From JAFNAG01 sp963721405 (GTDB lineage Bacteria; Acidobacteriota; UBA6911), in contig CAVRJA010000014.1 in the NCBI GenBank assembly GCA_963721405.1, forward strand, positions 310,001 to 374,000: a DNA stretch of 64,000 nucleotides. The letters run 5' to 3'. The notes beneath the pieces are model-generated. The model was not told where the DNA came from and made no database searches. It saw only the letters and a program-made list of their open reading frames with translations. A program made the translations under genes and the position numbers. Below, piece after piece: positions 52,121-60,121 of this stretch; position 1 is the first letter of the stretch, and every line of letters begins with the position of its first letter.

Positions 52121-53641
52121 ATGCACAGCCCCTTAGCCAGCCTCACGAGTGGCCGCCTCCTGGCAAAGAACACCAGCCTGAACCTGCTAGGTCAGGCCAT
52201 TCCGCTGGTTACTGCAGTAATCGTCGTTCCAACTATCATTCGCGGCCTGGGCACGGACAGATTTGGAGTTCTCACGCTTGCGTGGGTGATGATAGGCTAT
52301 TTCAGCCTTTTTGATTTAGGGCTTGGCAGGGCCCTGGGTCAAATCGTTGCCGAGAGATTAGGTGGTAATAGGCAGAATGAGATCTCATCGTTGATTCCGC
52401 CCATACTCGGTATGGCCTTATTTCTTGGACTGATCGGATCCCTCCTGTTTGCCACAATATCCCCTTTATTGATCGACCGACTGCTGCAAATTCCGATCGA
52501 CCTCAGACACGAGGCTCTTGTCGGATTCTACATCCTTGCTGCCAGCTTGCCGTTCGTCACCACGACATCTGGACTGATCGGGATTCTGCAGGCATTTCAG
52601 CGTTTTGATCTCCTGAACTATGTGAGGATCCCTGTTGGCGTCCTGGTCTTCGTAGGGCCCGTTCTCGTACTGCCATTTTCCCGGCGCCTCACAGGTGTCA
52701 TCCTGGTGCTGGCCCTCGTTCGCGTCCTTATGTGTTGTGCTCTGGCGCTCATCTGCTATCGATGTATTCTACCTGCTCACGACCGTCCGGTTGGCCGTTC
52801 GTATCGTTTTGTAACAATATTTCGATTCGCCTCATGGATGACGGTGAGCAATATTGTCGGTCCAATCCTCGTCTATTTGGACAGGTTCATCATTTGTATG
52901 TTTCTGTCCGTTGCTGCGGTTGCCTACTATTCGACGCCGTATGAAGTTGTGACAAAGCTCTGGATTGTACCGGCATCTTTTACCGGGGTCTTATTTCCTG
53001 CTTTTGCCACGAGTTTTGTGAAGGACAAGGCCCACACTGTGGTCTTGTTTACTCGAGGCGTCAAATACGTATTTCTTATTCTTTTTCCGCTGGTGTTGCT
53101 GACTGTAACATTTGCCAAGGCGGGATTGCACGTATGGCTAGGTGATGAGTTCGCTGTCAATGGAACCCTCGTGATGCAATTGCTCGCCGTCGGCGTTCTC
53201 TTAAACAGCTTGGGTCTCCTACCCTTCACTCTATTGCAAGCCATTGGCAGGCCTGACTTTACTGCAAAGCTTCATCTTGCTGAGCTCCCCATTTATATCG
53301 TCGTCGCTTCCTATCTTGTATGGCAATTCGGTATAAATGGTGCTGCTGTAGCTTGGGTAATTCGAGTGGCCTCTGATACTTTTGTGTTGTTTTTTGGCGC
53401 CGGGCACTTCATCCCTGCCACAAAGGCATTTTACAAGAGGCTGGCGCTTGCGCTGACATGTGCACTCGTTGCGGTAGCGGTTGCGGTGATGATAGTGAGC
53501 AGCATTCTCAAGGTTGCATTCACGGTTGTTGTACTCCTCACCTACTTCTTTATTGCCTGGGCCCTCGTGCTCGATTCTCGAGAACGGAACCTAATACGTA
53601 GCAGCCTGGGCTTTAATGTGCGCGCAGGACTCTTTTCCTGA
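52121..53641 (+). CDS. Wzx-like flippase (second)
   Basis: 506 residues with 12-14 hydrophobic helices. The start KNTSLNLLGQAIPLVTAVIV and PTIIRGLGTDRFGVLTLAWV, the FDLGLGRALGQIVAERLG segment and YLDRFIICMFLSVAAVAYYS are standard MOP/PST flippase features. It would move lipid-linked repeat units across the inner membrane. It is only distantly similar to the flippase at 26045, so the window encodes two systems or two generations of the same locus. ATG 52121 is clear, though no strong ribosome binding site is visible. Confidence 0.9.
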   Translation: MHSPLASLTSGRLLAKNTSLNLLGQAIPLVTAVIVVPTIIRGLGTDRFGVLTLAWVMIGYFSLFDLGLGRALGQIVAERLGGNRQNEISSLIPPILGMALFLGLIGSLLFATISPLLIDRLLQIPIDLRHEALVGFYILAASLPFVTTTSGLIGILQAFQRFDLLNYVRIPVGVLVFVGPVLVLPFSRRLTGVILVLALVRVLMCCALALICYRCILPAHDRPVGRSYRFVTIFRFASWMTVSNIVGPILVYLDRFIICMFLSVAAVAYYSTPYEVVTKLWIVPASFTGVLFPAFATSFVKDKAHTVVLFTRGVKYVFLILFPLVLLTVTFAKAGLHVWLGDEFAVNGTLVMQLLAVGVLLNSLGLLPFTLLQAIGRPDFTAKLHLAELPIYIVVASYLVWQFGINGAAVAWVIRVASDTFVLFFGAGHFIPATKAFYKRLALALTCALVAVAVAVMIVSSILKVAFTVVVLLTYFFIAWALVLDSRERNLIRSSLGFNVRAGLFS

Positions 53642-53694
53642 AGAGGACGGCGGTCACGAACGATAGTTTCGGCACGCGATCAAAATCACTTTGT

Positions 53695-54651
53695 ATGCTG
53701 TGCGGTTCTCCCGGTCATTCGGTTTATAGCGGCTTGAGGGATCATTTATTTGATGTCCCTGGTCAGTGGCAATACAGGAGATGCAGCAACAAATCTTGTG
53801 AGCTCATGTGGCTTGATCCGATCCCCGTCGAAGAAGATCTGATTCACGCATATTCCCAATATTACACGCACAAGTCCTATAATCGCTCCCGAGGCCTTGT
53901 ATTTGGGCTGTATCGGTCCTTTTTTTACATGCTGGATGCGGTTGTTGTCTTTTTGGGCGGGCAGTCGTCACGAAGACGTTCTCTCACTAGAATGTATCTA
54001 CAGGATGCAGCGCCCGGGCGACTGCTGGACATCGGTGCTGGCAGCGGAAGGTTTCTGCATGAGATGAACATGCTTGGCTGGAAGGTTGAGGGGTTGGAGG
54101 TTGATGTACGGGCTGCGGAAGTTGCCCGCGAACAATATGGCGTGTGTGTACATGCATGCGGCTTGAGAGAAATGAAGTTTGCTTCTGATTCGTTTGACGC
54201 TATCACTCTGAACCATGTTCTCGAGCATCTGCCCGATCCCGTGGCAGTCCTTGCCGAATGCGCGCGTCTTCTTAAGCGCGGGGGACGCTTAGTTTGCGTC
54301 ACTCCTAATGCGGATAGCTGGGGGCACAAAAGGTTCGGGAAAAACTGGCGCGGTCTTGAGCCGCCGAGGCATTTACATATTTTCAATCTGCGAAATCTTG
54401 AAGCATGTGCAAGCAGGGCGGGCCTCGCGAGGTTCAATGTCAGTACGAACGCGGGAGACTCCTGGCCCATGCTTTACGAAAGTCTGCTTCTCGAGTCCGG
54501 TGCGGATTATACTATTGGTTGTGGCGATAGGCCCAAGTCTTTAGCTTTGCAGGCTCTGCTTCTTGAGTTCAAAGAGTGCCGATTGTTTAGGGAGAATCCC
54601 GGGGTGGGTGAAGTGTGCGTGTTACTTTGTGAAAAGGCTGATTGCCGTTGA
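53695..54651 (+). CDS. SAM-dependent methyltransferase with N-terminal zinc-ribbon-like motif
   Basis: 318 residues. Cys residues near the start (MLCGSP, then CSNKSC) resemble the zinc-binding head of sugar C-methyltransferase-like proteins; an extra Cys codon lies just before the ATG. The catalytic domain has GRLLDIGAGSGRFLHEM (motif I), GLEVDVRAAEVA, ITLNHVLEHLPDP (motif II) and LLKRGGRLVCVTPNADSWG. It probably methylates a sugar nucleotide or glycan. The start is uncertain, since no ATG, GTG or TTG lies upstream in frame near the first Cys. The last bases overlap the beginning of the next open frame. Confidence 0.85.
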   Translation: MLCGSPGHSVYSGLRDHLFDVPGQWQYRRCSNKSCELMWLDPIPVEEDLIHAYSQYYTHKSYNRSRGLVFGLYRSFFYMLDAVVVFLGGQSSRRRSLTRMYLQDAAPGRLLDIGAGSGRFLHEMNMLGWKVEGLEVDVRAAEVAREQYGVCVHACGLREMKFASDSFDAITLNHVLEHLPDPVAVLAECARLLKRGGRLVCVTPNADSWGHKRFGKNWRGLEPPRHLHIFNLRNLEACASRAGLARFNVSTNAGDSWPMLYESLLLESGADYTIGCGDRPKSLALQALLLEFKECRLFRENPGVGEVCVLLCEKADCR

Positions 54652-54659
54652 GGGCTTCC

Positions 54660-55580
54660 ATGAAGGGTACGCCCAGGGTAAACATTCTAATCTCTACCTT
54701 TAACGGCCGGGCGTACCTGCGCGAGCAGCTTGATAGTATTCTGTCTCAGTCTTACCCTTCGATCACGGTGACGGCGCGTGATGATGGTTCTTCAGACGGT
54801 TCTGAGGAGCTCCTGCGCTCTTATGCCAAAGCGAACGGTGCCATCAGGGTGATATCGGGTCCCAGGGTTGGTGTTCCGGGAAGTTATTTCGAACTCATAC
54901 GGCTTGCTGACCAAGATGCGCAATTCTATGGCTTTGCTGATCAGGATGACGTGTGGCATCCGGACAAGGTGAAACGTGCGGTTGAGATACTCTGCAAGGA
55001 TGAGGTGACCAAGCCGCTTTTGTACTTTTCAAGGGTAGAATATGTTGACGCCAAGCTGCACCATCTGGGGTATTCCCGAATACCCAACGAGATAGGATTC
55101 CACAATGCCCTGGTGGAAAATGTTGCCGCGGGATGCACCACTGTGTTCAACCGAAAAGCCGTCGAACTACTTGGCCACGGACGCCCTTTACGGGCTCGCG
55201 TTCACGACCACTGGATGTATCTTTTGGCCACGGGTTTTGGAAGGGTTGTCTATGATCCTCTGCCTCTCCTCAAATATCGCCAACACCGAGAGAATCTGAT
55301 CGGTGGTTCAAACTCGGCGCGAAGGACTACCGCTGCAAGGTCGACACGCTTCATTAGACAAGGCAGGCAGTTCTTAGGCTATTTCGAGCAGGCAGCCGAA
55401 TTCCATCGGATCTATGGTGACCGCCTGCCGTTTGCGGAGAAGGAGATACTTTGGGGTTTCCTGGCATCAAAGGAATCACTCCTTTCACGGGTCCGATACG
55501 CCTTGCGCATGCGGGTGCGACGACAAAGCACATTGGATAATAGTCTTCTACGTTTATTGATTGTGCTCGGCGCGTATTAG
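54660..55580 (+). CDS. Family 2 glycosyltransferase (rhamnosyltransferase-like)
   Basis: 306 residues. MKGTPRVNILISTFNGRAYL, then QLDSILSQSYPSITVTARDDGSSDGS (first Asp of the donor site) and YGFADQDDVWHPDKV (DxD-type metal site) are typical of GT2 proteins close to RgpB/WbbL rhamnosyltransferases. VHDHWMYLLATGFG is also common in that group. ATG 54660 is chosen because the homologous core starts there; an upstream TTG would overlap the methyltransferase gene. Confidence 0.88.
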   Translation: MKGTPRVNILISTFNGRAYLREQLDSILSQSYPSITVTARDDGSSDGSEELLRSYAKANGAIRVISGPRVGVPGSYFELIRLADQDAQFYGFADQDDVWHPDKVKRAVEILCKDEVTKPLLYFSRVEYVDAKLHHLGYSRIPNEIGFHNALVENVAAGCTTVFNRKAVELLGHGRPLRARVHDHWMYLLATGFGRVVYDPLPLLKYRQHRENLIGGSNSARRTTAARSTRFIRQGRQFLGYFEQAAEFHRIYGDRLPFAEKEILWGFLASKESLLSRVRYALRMRVRRQSTLDNSLLRLLIVLGAY

Positions 55581-56392
55581 TCTGCGGATTTGTAGAAGGG
55601 AACGAGTGCGTTTGGGGGTCGGTAAGAGGTGACAGGACGGTTACCGCGATGTGCGGGAAATCGCTCGAAAATGGCGGCGCTCGAGTGGGGGCAAGTCAGC
55701 GGGCGCAGAGGGGCGCCCTGGAGCAGGCGATGGGATCTTCTAATGTTTTAGATGGAGCCATTTTCAAGAGAATGTCTGGGGCTTGTCGTGTTGACGTCAT
55801 GCGTCCGCGGCCGTTGCTCCAAGATCGACTGGCGGGCAAAGGAGTCGTAATCGATGCGGTGTCATCGATTCGTTGAGACGGTTAATAGTCCTCAATTGTG
55901 CCAGCCGGAGTTGAGCCTGTCCAACGCCCACTAATACTCGCGTCGCTCTCATGCAAAGCCTCGGTTCAATGTCCCAACTTTGGGTGTGCACACCTTGCTC
56001 GGCGGCTCGGATGAGGTTCGCTGCAATGGCAGTTCGGGAACATCTCCGACGATCGTAAGGAGGAATGAGTTTCCTACGGTTCTTCTGATGCGGCATTGCG
56101 CAGCTCGCCGTTTGCGCCGACAAGTGCACAATTGTTCTTGACACTCGGCCATCGCACAACCTATTAATCGTTTCGCATTTTCACTTCATGAAGTGAGTTA
56201 TTAATTCCCCGGGAGGGCGAAAGGGAGAAAGCGCCCTTTGACGATTCGTGCAAATGGACAATTGGTTTTGCAGATCAGGGGCGCCTTCTCCGATGACAGA
56301 TCCTGCGTAATGCGGACGCGCCAAGCGGCGCCATGCAAACAGGAGGGGTGGATCTCAGGTGTTACCTTAAAGGATATTGCAGGGAGGGTTTC
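55581..56392. other. Long gap without a supported gene
   Basis: About 800 bases. Short open stretches exist but none has a ribosome binding site, family signature or sensible composition. A small GAAAGGGAGAAAGCGCCCTTT hairpin-like region lies near 56218. The GGGAGGG at about 56380 serves the next gene. Confidence 0.45.
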
Positions 56393-57538
56393 ATGAAATG
56401 CATTTTGCGTAATCTCGCAGTTCTGGGGGCGATCGGCGCAGCCGCTACGGCAGCCGCGTCTGCTCAGACTCAGCAACCGAGTTCGAGTAACGGCGCGGGC
56501 TCGCAACAGATTGCGGTTCGCGAGTCGGGATTCACACCGGTCATGATGGCCGCGATCAACGCCCACGCTGCTAAGGCAAGCCGCATCGCCCAGCAGATCC
56601 GCGAGAGTTCGGGCGGCATGAACGATGCCAGCTACACAAACCTCAGCCTGGCTCTATTGGGCGCCTCCGAAGCCGGACTCAATGCAGCCGCCGCAGCCCA
56701 GTCTTACAAGACGGCGATGACAGCGATCCGCTCCGCAGATGAGGCCGGCGTGCAGCGTATAAAGCCGCGGCCTGTAAGGACTGGGGGAATCCAGACTGCG
56801 GATTTCGGCAGTAGCACTGATAGTGAATTCGTCTTCTACGCGATAGTGCCGTGCCGACTCCTCGATACCCGGGAAGACGGAGGGACCAGGCTAGCGCCGC
56901 TCGTTCCGTACCTGGTCGACTTCGATGGCGGCAATTTCGGCAACACGGCCGGCTGCACTTACAGTGGTGTAGTCGCACAACTCGGCAACTCGCTATCGGG
57001 ACTTTCGCGTGCGGCACTCGTTATCAACCTTACCACCACCGGGGCCTCCGAAAGTGGCTGGATCCAGGCCCGGCCGGTCGGATCAAGCTCCTTCACCAGT
57101 AACCAGAATTTTTACCCCGGCCAGAACATTGCGAATATGGTCGTCGTGCAGAATTCAGGCACAGCTGATGCCGACTTCGAGCTGGTCGCACAGGTGGCGA
57201 CGCATGCTGTTGTCGATGTGCTCGGCGTTTTTGCGCCGCCTTTGGCGTCTGCGCTGGATTGCACCTACGCGACGATTGCTGGATCTGGCTCGGCGGATGT
57301 CCCGAATAACACCGAATTCCACTTTGCCACCCCAGCGGCTTGTCCGGCGACATACGCCCTGACCAGCATCAGCTGCTTGTATGCGGGGGTAAGCCCGCCG
57401 GGACTTGCTCTGACACAAGTCGGCAGTTTAGCTGAGGATGGTTTGTATGCATGCGTTTGGCGAAATCAAACGGGCCTGTCACTCAGCAGCAGCTCCTTTA
57501 GTACACACTCGCGGTGCTGTCGGGTGCCGGGTAGGTAG
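56393..57538 (+). CDS. Secreted protein with PCRLLDTR motif
   Basis: 381 residues. A signal peptide (MKCILRNLAVLGAIGAAATA, cleavage near Ala-Gln) is followed by a low-complexity Ser/Ala stretch, a helical region rich in Ala, then VPCRLLDTREDGG and beta-rich repeats to the end (LVINLTTTGAS, VVVQNSG, VVDVLGVF). The motif and the beta-sheet layout are known from large secreted proteins of soil bacteria, of unknown function. ATG 56393 is chosen because GGGAGGG lies just upstream and the signal peptide begins there. It sits inside the polysaccharide locus and could be a surface-layer component. Confidence 0.65.
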   Translation: MKCILRNLAVLGAIGAAATAAASAQTQQPSSSNGAGSQQIAVRESGFTPVMMAAINAHAAKASRIAQQIRESSGGMNDASYTNLSLALLGASEAGLNAAAAAQSYKTAMTAIRSADEAGVQRIKPRPVRTGGIQTADFGSSTDSEFVFYAIVPCRLLDTREDGGTRLAPLVPYLVDFDGGNFGNTAGCTYSGVVAQLGNSLSGLSRAALVINLTTTGASESGWIQARPVGSSSFTSNQNFYPGQNIANMVVVQNSGTADADFELVAQVATHAVVDVLGVFAPPLASALDCTYATIAGSGSADVPNNTEFHFATPAACPATYALTSISCLYAGVSPPGLALTQVGSLAEDGLYACVWRNQTGLSLSSSSFSTHSRCCRVPGR

Positions 57539-57657
57539 TTCTTCGCCGCCCCCTAAGTAACGGGAGTCTCCGGGTTATGCGAGGTCCGTTCTGCAAATGG
57601 AAGGGGACGATCTCTGCGGGACGCACGCTTGTCCGGGCATCCTCAATAGTAATAAAG

Positions 57658-57685
57658 GTCAGGGTGGCCCTTGGCTGCCCTGACC
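57658..57685 (+). terminator. Hairpin after the secreted-protein gene
   Basis: An 8-bp stem GGTCAGGG with CCCTGACC around a 12-base loop, about 120 bases beyond the stop codon. There is no U-tract, so activity is uncertain. Confidence 0.4.
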
Positions 57686-57767
57686 CATCATCCCGCATTC
57701 TGAGACCGGGTATCTGATCCCCAGGACTTGATGGGGGTGAGGTTTGATTTCCCTTCTTTCTCTACGA

Positions 57768-59735
57768 TTAGAGTGCAGTTTGGGAGGATTGCGCGTCCAA
57801 CCACGCTTCGAACATCAGGACGTCCCAAAGGTGATATTGCCAGTTACGCTTCCCGAGAACATGTTCCTGCCATTTTCCCCGAATTGACTCCACATCAAAA
57901 AATCCCTCGCTTTTCAGACGCTCCTCGTCGAGTAGATTTTCAGCCCACGAGCGCAAAGGGCCGCGAAGCCAGGTCCCGACCGGTATGGAAAAGCCCCGCT
58001 TCGGCCCCTCGACCAGTTCGCGCGGCACATACCTATAGAGAATTTGCCGCAGGATCCATTTGCTGGATCCGTCCTTCAGTTTCATCGACAGTGGGATGCC
58101 CCAGCCGAATTCCACGACCCTGTGATCGAGCAGAGGCACTCTGACTTCCAGGCCGACCGCCATGCTGGCGCGATCCACTTTGACGAGGATGTCATCGGGC
58201 AAATACGTAGCTAGATCGAGGAACATCATACTCTGGACAAATGTGGGAAGTTTCGCCCACCGATGCTTGTCCGTGAGCATTGTGATCGGCTCTTCCGACC
58301 CGAGAACGACGTGGGAAGGGTGGCTCCAGTGCGAATTGAGGATCTGATAGATCTCCTCCTCATTGTCTGCAGCCAGGATCCGGGCGATCTTATCCAACTT
58401 TCCGGATAGCGCGGCACTCGCCAGCCCTCGGTGCGTCAGCCAGCGCGCCTTGTGCATGCTGTGTTCGGAGATCCGCAATGCAGCGTGCCCAAGTGGAGCG
58501 ACCAGCCGTTGCCGGACGCTTTTGGGAAGCCAGCCGACATTGCGCCAGATTTTTTTCACCCACATATATCGATTGTATCCGGCAAAAATCTCGTCCCCCC
58601 CATCTCCGGATAGGCTGACCGTAACCCGGGAGCGCGTGAGCTTAGAAACCAGGTACGTCGGTATCTGGGAAGAGTCCCCAAAGGGTTCATCGTAGAAATT
58701 GGGCAACAAAGGGACGCACTCCATTGCCTCTCGAGGCGTTAAATAGAGCTCGGTGTGATTCGTGCCCAGATGTGCGGCGACCGCTCTTGCGGTTCTGGCC
58801 TCATTGTACTCTTGTTCCTCGAAGCCGATCGTAAAAGTCTGCACCGGGCGCAGCGACTGCTCTTGCATCAGGGCAACGACGGTTGAAGAGTCTATGCCTC
58901 CTGACAAAAATGCGCCCAGAGGTACATCGGATTCCATGTGGATGCGGATGGCATCACGAAGGAGATCGTGCAGGGCAGACACAGCTTCCTCCTCCGACCC
59001 ACCGAACGGCTCCGCAGCGCCCCGCTCGCAGATGCGGGAAGCCGACCAATAGGCCTGGGGATCGGGCTGTTGCCGCCCATCTGTGATCCGGACCTTTAGG
59101 ATCGTCCCCGCTGGAAGTTTATAGATGTTCTTGTATATGGAGAAAGGGGATGGCACATAATTATGCCTCATATACAGGGCCAGGGCGTTCCGATCAATCA
59201 CGTCTTCAAAGTCAGGATGCCGGCGCATTGCCTTCAGCTCGGAGGCGAACAGAAACGTCTCCCTTCCCCACCCGTAGTAAAGCGGCTTTATCCCCAGCCG
59301 GTCCCTTACGAGGTACAGCGCGAGCTCCCGCGTATCCCATAGCGCGAAGGCGAACATCCCGACAAAGCGATTCACCGCGGGTTCGAGGCCCCATTCCTCT
59401 ATCGCGGCGAGAACTACTTCCGTATCGGAGTGGCCGCGGAAGGTGTGGCCTAAATCCGCAAGTATTTTACCTAGCCGGCGGTAGTTGTAGATTTCGCCGT
59501 TGAGCACAAGTATGAAGCGGTTTGAACGCGACCTCATAGGTTGTCGCCCTTCCGCCGATAAATCGATAATCGACAATCGCCGGTGTCCAAGGGCGATTCC
59601 GGCGCTTCGATCAAACCAGATGCCGTGGTCGTCAGGACCGCGATGTGCCAGCGCGCCCGCCATCGCTCGGATAGCCGATTGGGCCTCGGCATCCGGAAGC
59701 GGTTCATTTCCAAGAAATCCTGTAATTCCACACAT
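57768..59735 (-). CDS. asnB: Glutamine-dependent asparagine synthase-like protein
   Basis: 655 residues. The start MCGITGFLG puts the catalytic N-terminal Cys at position 2, which fixes the start at 59735 instead of an ATG 36 bases upstream. The glutaminase domain has RLSIIDLS, LNGEIYNYRRL, HSDTEVVL and VGMFAFALWD; the synthetase domain has FLSGGIDSSTVVAL (PP-loop) and SLSGDGGDEIFAGYNRY. AsnB homologues in polysaccharide loci may amidate sugar carboxyl groups, but plain asparagine synthesis is also possible. It is the only minus-strand gene in its part of the locus. Confidence 0.9.
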   Translation of the reverse strand: MCGITGFLGNEPLPDAEAQSAIRAMAGALAHRGPDDHGIWFDRSAGIALGHRRLSIIDLSAEGRQPMRSRSNRFILVLNGEIYNYRRLGKILADLGHTFRGHSDTEVVLAAIEEWGLEPAVNRFVGMFAFALWDTRELALYLVRDRLGIKPLYYGWGRETFLFASELKAMRRHPDFEDVIDRNALALYMRHNYVPSPFSIYKNIYKLPAGTILKVRITDGRQQPDPQAYWSASRICERGAAEPFGGSEEEAVSALHDLLRDAIRIHMESDVPLGAFLSGGIDSSTVVALMQEQSLRPVQTFTIGFEEQEYNEARTARAVAAHLGTNHTELYLTPREAMECVPLLPNFYDEPFGDSSQIPTYLVSKLTRSRVTVSLSGDGGDEIFAGYNRYMWVKKIWRNVGWLPKSVRQRLVAPLGHAALRISEHSMHKARWLTHRGLASAALSGKLDKIARILAADNEEEIYQILNSHWSHPSHVVLGSEEPITMLTDKHRWAKLPTFVQSMMFLDLATYLPDDILVKVDRASMAVGLEVRVPLLDHRVVEFGWGIPLSMKLKDGSSKWILRQILYRYVPRELVEGPKRGFSIPVGTWLRGPLRSWAENLLDEERLKSEGFFDVESIRGKWQEHVLGKRNWQYHLWDVLMFEAWLDAQSSQTAL

Positions 59736-60121
59736 GGAGAGCGCCTGGCAGTGCCCTTGCAGTTTCCACAAGGGGGTTGAGGGTTAAGAGAATCCCAAAG
59801 GCAGCAGTAGCGAACATACCGTCTTCCTCTTCCCTGAATTGCACTATACTGCAGGTGATGAAGAAACCAAGAAAAATCCCGACGCCTGATGAGTCAACTC
59901 TGTTCCACGCTCTTTCATCGAGAGCTTGAAACCTGGTACCCTAGCGCTTAGGATGTCAACAACTGAGTTAATGGTAAGTGCGGGAGTGAAAGAAGAGCTG
60001 AAACAATTCGCAAGCCTGTGCGCCGATCATCGAACGCATAATGACGTTCTCGCGGCGCAAATGAAATCGGTTTTCAGATAAAGCCAGACGCAACATCGAG
60101 TGTAAAGAATCCGAGAAAATC
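59736..60121. other. Gap between asnB-like and ligase-like genes
   Basis: 386 bases. It includes the possible small gene at 59953-60081; otherwise only AT-rich spacer is seen. Promoters for both divergent genes are expected here. Confidence 0.5.
59953..60081 (+). CDS. Possible small protein, 42 residues
   Basis: Open from ATG 59953 to TAA 60079-60081, encoding a hydrophilic, probably helical peptide (MSTTELMVSAGVKEELKQF, then ASLCADHRTHNDVLAAQ). The ribosome-binding candidate, TTAGG, is immediately next to the ATG, which is too close. No family is recognised. It may be a chance open frame. Confidence 0.3.
   Translation: MSTTELMVSAGVKEELKQFASLCADHRTHNDVLAAQMKSVFR

Noticed and set aside
55649..55876. 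Short open frame in the gap before the secreted protein
   Set aside because: No ribosome binding site, family or sensible composition.
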